Part shown: positions 1-9,875 of the stretch, piece by piece | Position numbering within the stretch: the stretch's first letter is position 1 | Layout of the letters: each line of letters begins with the position of its first letter | Source of the DNA: a virus | Direction: 5' to 3' (one strand) | DNA: 64,000 nt | Virus record (IMG/VR): IMGVR_UViG_3300043409_003130 | Span: 18,526-82,525 of that record | Made by a program: the position numbers and the translations under genes | The notes under the pieces: model-generated | Told to the model about the DNA's origin: nothing | The model's input: only the letters and a program-made list of their open reading frames with translations | The model's database searches: none

Positions 1-3000
1 ACATATGGAACAATTAATCCATATATTCGTGGTTTTTATTATATTGGTGATACCCTTGCGGATAGTGTAGGTACGAGTGGAACATCTGGTACATCAGGTA
101 TTACTGGGTCAAGTGGAACTAGCGGCTCTTCTGGAACCTCAGGTTTAAGTGGAAGCTCTGGAACTTCAGGTTTAAGCGGAAGCTCAGGAACAGCAGGTTC
201 GTCTGGAACATCTGGTTCAAGCGGTACTTCCGGTATAGATGGTTCAGCTGGAACCTCAGGTTCAAGTGGAAGCTCTGGAACCTCAGGTTCAAGTGGAAGC
301 TCTGGAACATCTGGTATAGACGGTTCTTCTGGAACTTCAGGTTCAAGCGGTAGCTCTGGTTCTTCAGGTTCAAGCGGAACTTCAGGTTCTGATGGTTCAA
401 GTGGTAGCTCTGGTTCTTCTGGTTCAAGTGGAACCTCAGGATCAAGCGGTTCAAGTGGTAGTTCAGGTTCAAGCGGAACTTCTGGTTCTAGTGGAACGGC
501 CGGTTCGAGTGGAACTTCTGGTATTTCAGGAATAAACGGAACGTCTGGTTCTAACGGTACTTCTGGTACAGCCGGTTCAAGTGGAACTTCTGGTTCGTCT
601 GGAACTTCTGGGTCTAATGGTTCTAGTGGAACTTCTGGTTCTAATGGTTCAAGTGGAACAAGTGGTATAAATGGATCAAGCGGTACTTCTGGTATTTCCG
701 GTATAAATGGAACATCTGGTTCAAGCGGAACTTCTGGTTCATCTGGAACCTCTGGGTCTAATGGTTCAAGCGGAACTTCCGGTACTTCTGGTTCTAGTGG
801 AACGGCCGGTTCTAGTGGAACAAGTGGTATAAATGGTTCTTCCGGAACTTCAGGTATATCAGGAATAAATGGAGCAGCAGGTTCAAATGGAACTTCTGGT
901 ACATCAGGTTCTGACGGTTCAAGTGGTAGTTCGGGTATTTCTGGTTCAAGTGGTTCTTCCGGTTCAGATGGTTCAAGCGGTAGTTCAGGAACATCTGGTT
1001 CAAGTGGTACTTCTGGTATAAATGGTTCTTCCGGAACTTCCGGTATTTCTGGTATAAATGGAACATCAGGTTCAAGTGGAATAAGCGGTAGTTCAGGTTC
1101 AAGTGGAACAAGTGGAATTTCTGGAACTTCTGGTTCTAGTGGAATTTCTGGTTCTTCAGGTTCAAGTGGTTCTTCTGGTTCTTCAGGTTCAAGTGGTTCT
1201 TCTGGTTCAAGCGGTAGCTCAGGAACATCAGGTTCAGATGGTTCAAGCGGAACTTCTGGTACAGCTGGAACATCAGGTTCAAGTGGTACGTCTGGTATAA
1301 ATGGTTCAAGCGGAACAAGTGGTATAAATGGTTCAAGCGGAACTTCTGGTATTTCAGGAATAAATGGAACATCAGGTTCAAGTGGAATAAGTGGTAGCTC
1401 AGGAACTTCCGGTTCAAGCGGTAGCTCAGGTATTTCAGGTTCAAGCGGTACTTCTGGAATTGACGGTTCATCTGGAACTTCAGGTTCAAGTGGAATAAGC
1501 GGTAGCTCTGGTTCTTCTGGTTCAAGTGGAACCTCAGGATCAAGCGGTTCAAGTGGTGAATCTGGTTCAAGCGGAACTTCTGGTTCTTCTGGTACATCAG
1601 GTTCAAGTGGAACAAGCGGTATAAATGGTTCAAGTGGCACTTCTGGTATTTCTGGTATAAACGGTACTTCAGGTTCAAGCGGAATAAGTGGTAGCTCAGG
1701 AACATCAGGAATAAGTGGTAGCTCAGGAACTTCAGGGGTAAACGGTACCTCCGGTACATCAGGTTCAAGCGGTATAGACGGTTCAAGTGGTACTTCAGGA
1801 ACGGCTGGTTCTTCTGGTACGGCTGGTTCGAGCGGTAGTTCTGGTTCTTCCGGTTCAAGCGGTTCATCTGGTTCAAGTGGAACTTCTGGTTCTTCTGGTT
1901 CAAGTGGTAGCTCGGGTATTTCAGGTTCAAGTGGAACTTCTGGTATATCCGGTATAAATGGAACGTCTGGTTCAAGTGGAACTTCTGGTATATCGGGATC
2001 AAGTGGAACTTCTGGTATATCAGGATCAAGTGGAACTTCTGGTATTTCAGGTTCAAGCGGTAGTTCTGGTTCTTCGGGAATAGACGGTTCAAGTGGAACT
2101 TCCGGTTCAAGTGGTAGCTCTGGTACTTCAGGTTCAAGCGGTATATCCGGTTCTTCAGGTACATCCGGTACAGCTGGAACATCTGGTTCAGACGGTTCTT
2201 CTGGTACATCAGGTTCAAGTGGAACATCCGGTATAAATGGTTCTTCTGGAACATCGGGTATTTCTGGTATAAATGGAACATCAGGTTCAAGTGGTACATC
2301 CGGTTCAAGTGGTATTTCAGGTTCAAGTGGTACTTCAGGAATAAGCGGTAGCTCCGGTACATCTGGTATATCCGGTTCAAGCGGTAGTTCAGGTTCTGAT
2401 GGTTCAAGTGGTAGCTCAGGAACTTCAGGTATATCCGGTTCTAGTGGAACTTCTGGTTCTTCAGGAATAGACGGTTCAAGTGGAACATCAGGTTCAAGCG
2501 GCAGTTCCGGAACATCAGGTTCAAGTGGTACGTCTGGTATAAACGGTTCAAGTGGAACTTCAGGTATTTCTGGAATAAACGGTACTTCAGGTTCAAGTGG
2601 AACATCCGGAATAAGTGGTAGCTCGGGAACTTCCGGTTCAAGTGGAACTTCTGGTTTAGCTGGTTCTAGTGGAACTTCTGGTTTAGCTGGTTCTAGTGGA
2701 ACATCTGGTTCAGATGGTTCAAGTGGAACATCCGGAATAAGTGGTAGTTCAGGAACGTCCGGTTCAGATGGTTCTTCTGGAACATCAGGTTCTTCAGGTT
2801 CAAGTGGTACATCTGGTTCTTCAGGTTCAAGTGGTGCATCTGGCTCAAGTGGTAGTTCTGGAACATCCGGTATAAATGGTTCTTCTGGAACTTCTGGTAT
2901 TTCAGGAATAAATGGTACGGCCGGTTCTTCTGGTTCAAGCGGTACATCAGGTATAAATGGCTCAAGTGGAACTTCTGGATCTAGTGGTATAGGCGGTTCA

Positions 3001-6000
3001 AGCGGTACATCTGGTTCAAGTGGAACTTCAGGCTTTGATGGGTCATCTGGTTCAAGTGGAACCTCTGGTATATCAGGTTCAAGTGGAACATCTGGTTCAA
3101 GCGGAACCTCAGGATCAAGCGGTTCAAGTGGTGAATCTGGTTCAAGCGGAACTTCTGGTTCAAGCGGTTCTAGTGGAACTTCTGGTTCAAGCGGAACAAG
3201 TGGTATAAACGGTTCAAGCGGTACATCCGGTATTTCTGGAGTAAATGGAACTTCCGGTTCAAGTGGAACTTCAGGTAGTTCAGGCTCTAGCGGAACTTCT
3301 GGTTCAAGCGGTGAATCTGGTTCTTCCGGTTCAAGTGGAACTTCTGGATCAAGTGGAATAGACGGGTCTTCTGGTACATCAGGTTCAAGCGGCACATCTG
3401 GTTCTTCAGGCTCAAGCGGTAGCTCAGGAACTTCTGGTACATCAGGTGCATCAGGTTCAAGTGGAACAAGTGGTAGCTCAGGTTCAAGTGGAACTTCCGG
3501 TTCTTCAGGTTCAAGTGGAACTTCGGGTATAAACGGTTCAAGCGGTACTTCAGGTATTTCTGGAATAAATGGTACATCAGGGTCAAGTGGAATAAGTGGT
3601 AGCTCTGGTTCAAGCGGTAGCTCAGGAACTTCAGGCTCAAACGGTACTTCAGGAACAGCCGGGTCAGATGGTTCAAGCGGAACTTCTGGTTCTAGTGGAA
3701 CATCTGGTATAAACGGTTCAAGTGGAACTTCTGGTTCTTCTGGATCAAGTGGAACAGCTGGATCTTCAGGAACCTCTGGTTCTTCAGGAACTTCAGGTTC
3801 AAGTGGAACTTCTGGTTCTTCAGGTTCAAGTGGAACTTCTGGTTCTTCTGGTTCAAGCGGAACCTCTGGTATAAATGGTTCAAGTGGAACTTCTGGTATT
3901 TCTGGAGTAAATGGAACTTCTGGTTCAAGTGGAATTTCCGGTTCTTCTGGAACATCAGGAATAAGTGGAAGCTCAGGAACTTCCGGTTCTGACGGTTCAA
4001 GCGGTAGTTCAGGGTCAAGTGGTGCTTCGGGTTCTTCTGGTTCAAGCGGCACTTCTGGTTTGGACGGTTCAAGCGGTAGTTCAGGCTCTAGTGGAACTTC
4101 TGGTTCTTCTGGTTCAAGCGGTGAATCTGGTTCTTCTGGTACATCAGGTTCAAGCGGTTCAAGCGGTTCTAGTGGAACAAGTGGTATAAATGGTTCAAGT
4201 GGAACGTCCGGTATTTCTGGTATAAATGGAACATCAGGTTCAAGTGGAATTTCCGGCTCAAGTGGAACTTCTGGTATTTCAGGTTCAAGTGGTAGTTCAG
4301 GAACTTCTGGATCAAGCGGAACTTCTGGTATTTCAGGTTCAAGCGGAACATCTGGTTCCGATGGATCTAGTGGTAGTTCAGGTATTTCTGGTTCAAGTGG
4401 GACTTCTGGTTCTTCTGGAACTTCCGGTTCAAGTGGAACTTCTGGTTCTTCTGGTTCAAGTGGAACCTCTGGTTCTAGTGGTAGTTCTGGTTCTTCAGGT
4501 TCAAGTGGTACTTCTGGTATAAACGGTTCAAGTGGAACGTCAGGTATTTCTGGAATAAACGGTACTTCAGGATCAAGCGGAATAAGTGGTAGTTCAGGTT
4601 CAAGTGGAACATCGGGTTCAAGCGGTACATCTGGTTCAAGCGGGTCAAGCGGAACTTCTGGTTTAGCTGGATCAAGTGGAACATCTGGTTCAGATGGCTC
4701 AAGTGGAACATCAGGAATAAGTGGAAGCTCAGGAACTTCAGGTTCAGATGGTTCAAGCGGTAGTTCTGGTTCTTCAGGTTCAAGTGGAACTTCTGGTTCT
4801 TCTGGTTCAAGCGGAACCTCTGGTTCTAGTGGTAGTTCGGGAACATCTGGTATAAATGGTTCTAGTGGAACATCTGGTATTTCAGGAATAAATGGTACAT
4901 CCGGTTCTTCAGGTTCAAGCGGTACATCTGGTATAAATGGTTCAAGTGGAACCTCTGGTTCTTCTGGTTCAAGTGGTGAATCTGGTTCTTCCGGTTCAAG
5001 CGGAACTTCTGGATCAAGTGGAATAGACGGGTCTTCTGGGACGTCAGGTTCAAGCGGTAGTTCTGGTTCTTCAGGTTCAAGTGGTAGCTCAGGAACTTCT
5101 GGTTCAAGTGGAATTTCAGGATCAAGCGGTAGTTCTGGTTCTTCAGGTTCAAGTGGTACCTCTGGTATAAATGGTTCTTCTGGAACATCAGGTATTTCTG
5201 GAGTAAATGGTACATCTGGTTCAAGCGGAACCTCAGGAATAAGCGGTAGCTCAGGAACTTCTGGTATATCAGGTTCAAGTGGTAGCTCAGGAACTTCTGG
5301 AACATCAGGTTCAAGTGGGACTTCAGGTTCTTCTGGAACTTCAGGTTCAAGTGGAACTTCCGGTAATGATGGTTCTTCCGGTTCAAGCGGAACTTCTGGT
5401 ATTTCAGGTTCAAGCGGTTCAAGTGGAACTTCTGGCTTAAGCGGTAGTTCAGGAACTTCTGGTATAAATGGTTCTTCTGGAACTTCCGGTTCAAGTGGAA
5501 CTTCAGGTATTTCAGGAATAAACGGAACATCAGGTTCTAGTGGAACTTCAGGTATAAATGGTTCAAGCGGAACTTCAGGTTTAAATGGTTCTTCTGGAAC
5601 CTCTGGCCTAAGTGGTAGTTCAGGAACTTCAGGTTCAAGCGGTACATCCGGTTCAAGTGGTACATCTGGTATAAATGGATCAAGTGGTACATCTGGTTCA
5701 AGTGGGACTTCGGGTTCTTCCGGTTCAAGTGGAACTTCTGGAACATCAGGTTCAAGTGGGACTTCAGGTTCAAGTGGTACATCTGGTTCTTCAGGTTCAA
5801 GCGGAACTTCTGGTTTAAATGGTTCAAGTGGAACATCTGGTATAAATGGTACTTCTGGTTCAAGCGGTACTTCTGGATCAAGTGGAACATCTGGTTCTAG
5901 TGGTAGCTCAGGAACTTCAGGTTCAAGCGGATTAAGCGGAGTAAATGGAATAGACGGTTCAAGTGGAACTTCTGGTATAAATGGTTCAAGTGGAACATCT

Positions 6001-8493
6001 GGTTCTTCTGGATCAAGCGGAACTTCTGGGTCTAGCGGAACTTCAGGTTCTAGTGGGTCTAGTGGAACATCTGGTTCTTCTGGATCAAGCGGAACATCTG
6101 GTTCTAGTGGTAGTTCAGGAACTTCAGGTATAAATGGTAGTTCAGGAACTTCGGGTATAAATGGTTCAAGTGGAACTTCAGGCTCAAGTGGAACTTCGGG
6201 TTCAAGTGGTTCTAGTGGAACTTCAGGTTCAAGTGGTTCTAGTGGAACGTCTGGTTCTTCTGGAACATCTGGGTCTAGTGGAACATCTGGAACTTCTGGT
6301 TCTAGTGGTACTTCTGGATCAAGCGGAACTTCTGGTATTTCAGGAATAAATGGTACTTCAGGTTCAAGCGGTATTTCAGGTTCAAGTGGAACTTCTGGAA
6401 TATCTGGAACTTCAGGTTCAAGTGGTAGTTCAGGCTCTAGTGGAACTTCTGGTATTTCAGGTTCAAGTGGAACTTCTGGTTCAAGCGGTAGTTCAGGTTC
6501 AAGCGGAACGTCTGGTTCTTCAGGTTCAAGCGGTAGTTCAGGAATATCTGGTTCTTCTGGAACTTCTGGTTCAAGTGGTTCAAGCGGTTCATCTGGTACA
6601 TCAGGTTCAAGTGGTACTTCTGGTATTTCAGGAATAAATGGTACATCTGGTACATCTGGTGCAACTGGTTCAAACGGTTCTTCTGGAACTTCAGGTTCAA
6701 GTGGTAGCTCAGGTACATCAGGTTCAAGTGGTAGTTCAGGTTCAAGCGGAACTTCTGGTTCTAGCGGTAGTTCTGGAACATCAGGTATAAATGGTTCAAG
6801 CGGTAGCTCTGGAACTTCTGGAAATTCAGGTTCAAGTGGGACTTCGGGTTCTTCAGGCTCAAGCGGTAGTTCAGGTTCTTCAGGTTCAAGTGGTAGTTCT
6901 GGAACATCAGGCGTATCAGGTTCAAGTGGAACATCTGGAATATCTGGAACTTCTGGTTCAAGTGGTAGCTCAGGTACATCAGGTTCAAGTGGTAGTTCAG
7001 GTTCAAGTGGAACTTCTGGTTCAAGTGGAACTTCTGGTTCTTCAGGTTCAAGTGGTAGTTCTGGAACATCAGGTTTAAGCGGTTCAAGTGGTACTTCTGG
7101 TATTTCTGGAGTAAATGGAACTTCTGGTACTTCTGGTGCAAATGGTTCAAGCGGAACCTCTGGTTCAAATGGTTCAAGCGGTACTTCTGGTAATTCAGGT
7201 TCTAGCGGGTCAAGTGGAACTTCCGGTAACTCAGGTTCAAGTGGTACGTCTGGCTTAAACGGTGCAAATGGTTCAAGCGGAACTTCAGGTTCAAGCGGAA
7301 CTTCTGGTTCTTCAGGCTCAAGCGGTAGTTCAGGTTCTTCAGGTTCTAGTGGTAGTTCAGGAACTTCCGGTTCTTCAGGTTCGTCAGGTTCAAGTGGAAC
7401 TTCTGGTATAAATGGTTCAAGCGGAACCTCTGGTACGTCAGGTGCAACTGGGTCAAATGGCTCTAGTGGAACATCAGGTTCAAGCGGTAGCTCTGGAACA
7501 TCAGGCTCTTCTGGTTCAAGTGGAACAAGCGGCAGCTCAGGTTCAAGCGGTAGTTCAGGAACATCAGGCTCAAGCGGTTCAAGTGGAACTTCTGGTATTA
7601 GTGGCAGTTCAGGTACTTCAGGTATTTCTGGAGTAAATGGAACTTCTGGTACATCAGGCGGAACTGGTTCAAACGGTTCAAGTGGAACTTCAGGTTCTTC
7701 AGGTTCTAGCGGTACGTCCGGTGCAACTGGTTCAAACGGTTTAAATGGTTCAAGTGGAACTTCAGGTTCTTCAGGTTCTAGTGGTGCAACCGGCTCAAAC
7801 GGTTCTTCTGGAACTTCAGGTTCTAGTGGATCAAGCGGTTCAACTGGTTCAAATGGTTCTTCTGGAACTTCAGGTTCTAGCGGTACTTCTGTTGCTGTTT
7901 CTGGAACAAATAATACCCTTGTTAAATTTACATCTTCTTCAACTGTTGGTAATTCAACAATAACGGATGATGGAACTAATATAAAAGCGACAACAACTTC
8001 ATTAGTCGCTGGATATGACCCAACTCCATTAGCTGGAACCATACGAGACGGGGTAACATCAGTGCTAGGTGATTTAAATTCATGGAATAGTAATTTCTAT
8101 CAAGGAACTGTATTATATTCAGAAACAGCAGGAGCAACAATTACCTTTGGTCAATTATGTTATAGAACACAAAACGAAACTTGGGAATTAGCTGATGCAA
8201 CAGCAATTGCATCCGCAGCAACTAACATGTTAGGCATTTGTGTTAAATCTTCAACTTCAACTAATCCAACTTCCATACTAATTAATGGGTTTGTTGAAAC
8301 TGCTACTTATGCAGCTATTTTAAAATCTGGAGAACCTTTGTATATGGCTATAACTGCAGGCAGTATGACTAAAACCGCACCAACCACTGCTGGAAACATA
8401 GTTAGATTAATAGGTCATACATTTTGGGACTCTAATACAAATTCAAAAATAGTAATACGCTTTAATCCTGAAAATTCTTGGATAGAATTATAA
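1..8493 (+). CDS. Giant collagen-like tail fibre protein (5' partial)
   Basis: The frame is open from base 1 to the TAA at 8491-8493 without an early start codon, so the gene begins upstream; at least 2,830 residues are visible. About 23 ordinary residues precede 869 Gly-X-Y triplets (bases 70-7890, almost all GSS, GTS, GIS, GIN, GSD), followed by a C-terminal domain of about 200 residues rich in T, S and hydrophobics. Collagen-like repeats with a C-terminal globular domain are typical of trimeric phage fibres and adhesins. The repeats contain essentially no proline, which is unusual for collagen, and roughly two thirds of their residues are Ser or Thr. The next genes encode a Gly-rich adhesin, a small tail protein and a glycosyltransferase of a protein O-glycosylating type, so the fibre is the obvious acceptor. 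Third codon positions vary between repeats, showing selection on the protein. Fibre role is inferred; the open frame is direct. Confidence 0.85.
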   Translation, partial: TYGTINPYIRGFYYIGDTLADSVGTSGTSGTSGITGSSGTSGSSGTSGLSGSSGTSGLSGSSGTAGSSGTSGSSGTSGIDGSAGTSGSSGSSGTSGSSGSSGTSGIDGSSGTSGSSGSSGSSGSSGTSGSDGSSGSSGSSGSSGTSGSSGSSGSSGSSGTSGSSGTAGSSGTSGISGINGTSGSNGTSGTAGSSGTSGSSGTSGSNGSSGTSGSNGSSGTSGINGSSGTSGISGINGTSGSSGTSGSSGTSGSNGSSGTSGTSGSSGTAGSSGTSGINGSSGTSGISGINGAAGSNGTSGTSGSDGSSGSSGISGSSGSSGSDGSSGSSGTSGSSGTSGINGSSGTSGISGINGTSGSSGISGSSGSSGTSGISGTSGSSGISGSSGSSGSSGSSGSSGSSGSSGSSGTSGSDGSSGTSGTAGTSGSSGTSGINGSSGTSGINGSSGTSGISGINGTSGSSGISGSSGTSGSSGSSGISGSSGTSGIDGSSGTSGSSGISGSSGSSGSSGTSGSSGSSGESGSSGTSGSSGTSGSSGTSGINGSSGTSGISGINGTSGSSGISGSSGTSGISGSSGTSGVNGTSGTSGSSGIDGSSGTSGTAGSSGTAGSSGSSGSSGSSGSSGSSGTSGSSGSSGSSGISGSSGTSGISGINGTSGSSGTSGISGSSGTSGISGSSGTSGISGSSGSSGSSGIDGSSGTSGSSGSSGTSGSSGISGSSGTSGTAGTSGSDGSSGTSGSSGTSGINGSSGTSGISGINGTSGSSGTSGSSGISGSSGTSGISGSSGTSGISGSSGSSGSDGSSGSSGTSGISGSSGTSGSSGIDGSSGTSGSSGSSGTSGSSGTSGINGSSGTSGISGINGTSGSSGTSGISGSSGTSGSSGTSGLAGSSGTSGLAGSSGTSGSDGSSGTSGISGSSGTSGSDGSSGTSGSSGSSGTSGSSGSSGASGSSGSSGTSGINGSSGTSGISGINGTAGSSGSSGTSGINGSSGTSGSSGIGGSSGTSGSSGTSGFDGSSGSSGTSGISGSSGTSGSSGTSGSSGSSGESGSSGTSGSSGSSGTSGSSGTSGINGSSGTSGISGVNGTSGSSGTSGSSGSSGTSGSSGESGSSGSSGTSGSSGIDGSSGTSGSSGTSGSSGSSGSSGTSGTSGASGSSGTSGSSGSSGTSGSSGSSGTSGINGSSGTSGISGINGTSGSSGISGSSGSSGSSGTSGSNGTSGTAGSDGSSGTSGSSGTSGINGSSGTSGSSGSSGTAGSSGTSGSSGTSGSSGTSGSSGSSGTSGSSGSSGTSGINGSSGTSGISGVNGTSGSSGISGSSGTSGISGSSGTSGSDGSSGSSGSSGASGSSGSSGTSGLDGSSGSSGSSGTSGSSGSSGESGSSGTSGSSGSSGSSGTSGINGSSGTSGISGINGTSGSSGISGSSGTSGISGSSGSSGTSGSSGTSGISGSSGTSGSDGSSGSSGISGSSGTSGSSGTSGSSGTSGSSGSSGTSGSSGSSGSSGSSGTSGINGSSGTSGISGINGTSGSSGISGSSGSSGTSGSSGTSGSSGSSGTSGLAGSSGTSGSDGSSGTSGISGSSGTSGSDGSSGSSGSSGSSGTSGSSGSSGTSGSSGSSGTSGINGSSGTSGISGINGTSGSSGSSGTSGINGSSGTSGSSGSSGESGSSGSSGTSGSSGIDGSSGTSGSSGSSGSSGSSGSSGTSGSSGISGSSGSSGSSGSSGTSGINGSSGTSGISGVNGTSGSSGTSGISGSSGTSGISGSSGSSGTSGTSGSSGTSGSSGTSGSSGTSGNDGSSGSSGTSGISGSSGSSGTSGLSGSSGTSGINGSSGTSGSSGTSGISGINGTSGSSGTSGINGSSGTSGLNGSSGTSGLSGSSGTSGSSGTSGSSGTSGINGSSGTSGSSGTSGSSGSSGTSGTSGSSGTSGSSGTSGSSGSSGTSGLNGSSGTSGINGTSGSSGTSGSSGTSGSSGSSGTSGSSGLSGVNGIDGSSGTSGINGSSGTSGSSGSSGTSGSSGTSGSSGSSGTSGSSGSSGTSGSSGSSGTSGINGSSGTSGINGSSGTSGSSGTSGSSGSSGTSGSSGSSGTSGSSGTSGSSGTSGTSGSSGTSGSSGTSGISGINGTSGSSGISGSSGTSGISGTSGSSGSSGSSGTSGISGSSGTSGSSGSSGSSGTSGSSGSSGSSGISGSSGTSGSSGSSGSSGTSGSSGTSGISGINGTSGTSGATGSNGSSGTSGSSGSSGTSGSSGSSGSSGTSGSSGSSGTSGINGSSGSSGTSGNSGSSGTSGSSGSSGSSGSSGSSGSSGTSGVSGSSGTSGISGTSGSSGSSGTSGSSGSSGSSGTSGSSGTSGSSGSSGSSGTSGLSGSSGTSGISGVNGTSGTSGANGSSGTSGSNGSSGTSGNSGSSGSSGTSGNSGSSGTSGLNGANGSSGTSGSSGTSGSSGSSGSSGSSGSSGSSGTSGSSGSSGSSGTSGINGSSGTSGTSGATGSNGSSGTSGSSGSSGTSGSSGSSGTSGSSGSSGSSGTSGSSGSSGTSGISGSSGTSGISGVNGTSGTSGGTGSNGSSGTSGSSGSSGTSGATGSNGLNGSSGTSGSSGSSGATGSNGSSGTSGSSGSSGSTGSNGSSGTSGSSGTSVAVSGTNNTLVKFTSSSTVGNSTITDDGTNIKATTTSLVAGYDPTPLAGTIRDGVTSVLGDLNSWNSNFYQGTVLYSETAGATITFGQLCYRTQNETWELADATAIASAATNMLGICVKSSTSTNPTSILINGFVETATYAAILKSGEPLYMAITAGSMTKTAPTTAGNIVRLIGHTFWDSNTNSKIVIRFNPENSWIEL
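70..7890 (+). repeat. 18-bp-period coding repeat (Gly-Ser-Ser-Gly-Thr-Ser)
   Basis: The dominant unit is 18 nt, GGT TCA AGT GGA ACT TCT, coding GSSGTS, interspersed with GIN, GIS, GSD, GLS and GAT variants. The Gly phase is the same at 70 and at 7882 (868 x 9 nt apart), so there is no net phase change over 7.8 kb. In GSS the first Ser mostly uses TCN and the second AGY, codon families that cannot interchange by one base change, so they record the ancestral unit. Copies are diverged at synonymous sites rather than identical. Confidence 0.9.
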
Positions 8494-8503
8494 TATTTAA
8501 TTT

Positions 8504-9451
8504 ATGAAAATTAAAGGAGTAGATACAACGGTTATTGTTAAAATAAATGGAATTGCTCGAGCTTCAATTGTAAAAGCCTCTGGAGTAGCCCTTCCAGTTA
8601 TATCAACTACCACTACAACAACCTCTGGTGGATTTACCTCAGCAACTGGTGGAACCGTAACAACTTCTGGTGACTATAAAATACATACATTTACTAGTGT
8701 AGGCAGTACAAACTTTGTAGTTAGTACCGTTGGAACTGCTCCAAATAATAAGTTTGAAATATTATTAGTTGCAGGCGGAGGTGGTGGAGGTGGACAGTAT
8801 GTAGGAGGCGGTGGCGGTGGCGGCGGAGTCATTGAAAATACAAACTATGGTTTATCAAGTGGTGCAACAACATATAGTGTAGCAGTAGGTGGTGGTGGAG
8901 CTGGAAGTAGTTACTTTGAAACAGCCGGCGGTAACGGTACAAACACAACTTTTGATAGTAATACGGCAGTCGGCGGTGGCGGCGGAGCAAGCCATGGAGC
9001 TAATGCTCAAGTTGGAGGTTCAGGTGGAGGTGGTGCCGGTCTACAATATAACAATCCAACACAGGAATTAGGAGCAGCTGGAACAGCAAGTCAAGGTAAT
9101 GCAGGTGGTAATGGTTCTGGTGCAGGTCCATACTATGGTGCAGGTGGTGGAGGAGGAGCCGGGGCAGTTGGAAGTGTTGGAACTGGTACAAATGGCGGAG
9201 CTGGTGGAGCCGGAGTAGTATCAGCAATAGATAGTAATTACTACGGTGGAGGCGGCGGAGGCTCGGTTTATACAGCAAATGGAACCGGCGGAGCTGGAGG
9301 AACTGGCGGCGGTGGAGCTGGAAGTGATGGAGGCGGAACGAATGGCACTGCTAATACCGGCGGTGGAGGCGGTGGTTCTGAAAGAAATGGAACAGCTACC
9401 GGTGGTTCAGGTGGTTCAGGTATTGTAATAATAAAATATAAATTTCAATAA
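8504..9451 (+). CDS. Glycine-rich phage adhesin / tail fibre tip protein
   Basis: A 315-residue protein starting 10 nt after the fibre stop. Residues 1-35 form a short beta-type leader, followed by a Thr-rich linker (TTTTTT near 37-42) and the pattern 'GGTVTTSGDYKIHTFTS..STNFVV', then FEILLVAGGGGGGG and blocks of poly-Gly alternating with short polar strands, ending GGSGGSGIVIIKYKF. This is the layout of the Gly-rich domain common in phage tail adhesins, where polyglycine helices build a lattice that shows variable receptor-binding loops. It lies with the fibre and probably forms its tip or a second receptor-binding protein. Family assignment is by pattern; the receptor is unknown. Confidence 0.75.
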   Translation: MKIKGVDTTVIVKINGIARASIVKASGVALPVISTTTTTTSGGFTSATGGTVTTSGDYKIHTFTSVGSTNFVVSTVGTAPNNKFEILLVAGGGGGGGQYVGGGGGGGGVIENTNYGLSSGATTYSVAVGGGGAGSSYFETAGGNGTNTTFDSNTAVGGGGGASHGANAQVGGSGGGGAGLQYNNPTQELGAAGTASQGNAGGNGSGAGPYYGAGGGGGAGAVGSVGTGTNGGAGGAGVVSAIDSNYYGGGGGGSVYTANGTGGAGGTGGGGAGSDGGGTNGTANTGGGGGGSERNGTATGGSGGSGIVIIKYKFQ

Positions 9452-9820
9452 ATGGCACATTTTGCACTTATAAAAGAAACTATTGTAATTGCAGTAATTA
9501 TAGTTGATAATAATGCAATTACCGATAATGGAGTTGAGGTTGAACAATTAGGTATTGACTTAATAGACTCTTTAAATATTAAAGGGCTTTATGATTATGA
9601 TACGGTAAGACAAACCTCTTATAATTCAAATTTTAGAAGTAAATATGCCAGAATAGGAGACACTTGGAATGAAATTAATAATGTTTTTATTTCACCTAAA
9701 CCCTTTCCAAGTTGGGTATTAGATGCTAATTTTAAATGGAAATCACAAGTAACCTATCCAAGTAGTGGTCACTATACCTGGAATGAAACCCTATCTGAAT
9801 GGGTACCTTTATCATTTTAA
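9452..9820 (+). CDS. Small phage tail-associated protein
   Basis: A 122-residue protein whose ATG directly follows the adhesin TAA. It starts MAHFALIKETIVIAVIIVDN, has a central R-Q-T-S-Y-N-S-N-F-R segment, 'KYARIGDTWNEINNVFISPKPFPSWVLD' type wording with the PKPFPSW core, and ends with 'HYTWNETLSEWV'. Small proteins with the same order of motifs (MAHFA.., QTSYN, G.TYD.....F.PPKPFPSW, YTW) occur next to tail fibre genes in many marine T4-like phages; their role is not known to me. Its place between adhesin and glycosyltransferase suggests a fibre-associated structural part. Confidence 0.6.
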   Translation: MAHFALIKETIVIAVIIVDNNAITDNGVEVEQLGIDLIDSLNIKGLYDYDTVRQTSYNSNFRSKYARIGDTWNEINNVFISPKPFPSWVLDANFKWKSQVTYPSSGHYTWNETLSEWVPLSF

Positions 9821-9851
9821 TTAATCTTAAAAACCACTAGTGTAATATAAG

Positions 9852-9868
9852 TATAATCTTAAAAGATT
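9852..9868 (+). promoter_or_regulatory. Putative promoter -10 box with overlapping inverted repeat
   Basis: TATAAT at 9852-9857 lies 18 nt before the ATG of the glycosyltransferase gene. It is overlapped by the inverted repeat AATCTT-AA-AAGATT (9855-9868), which could be an operator or a small 5' hairpin. A second AT-rich element, GTGTAATATAAG, lies just upstream. Confidence 0.4.
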
Positions 9869-9875
9869 TAATTAT

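Noticed and set aside
70-7890. Possible CRISPR array or DNA minisatellite
   Set aside because: There are no unique spacers of constant length, the period is a multiple of codons, and substitutions are mostly synonymous, so it is a protein-coding repeat.
1103-7963. Many shorter frames in other phases of the fibre array (poly V/Q/L or N/L/R types)
   Set aside because: Simple by-products of the same repeat; they have skewed compositions and no independent signals.
39-8042. An 8-kb open frame on the minus strand (2,667 codons, repeating V-P-L-E-P-E) opposite the fibre repeats
   Set aside because: The 18-nt fibre unit read backwards in this frame gives a hexapeptide without stop codons, so the frame stays open for as long as the array does. 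Synonymous changes on the plus strand cause erratic changes here, there is no promoter or sensible start, and the plus-strand frame has the fibre C-terminal domain and stop.
9000-9278. Minus-strand frame rich in L, H and Y opposite the Gly-rich adhesin
   Set aside because: It is a shadow of the GGN-rich coding strand and has no other support.
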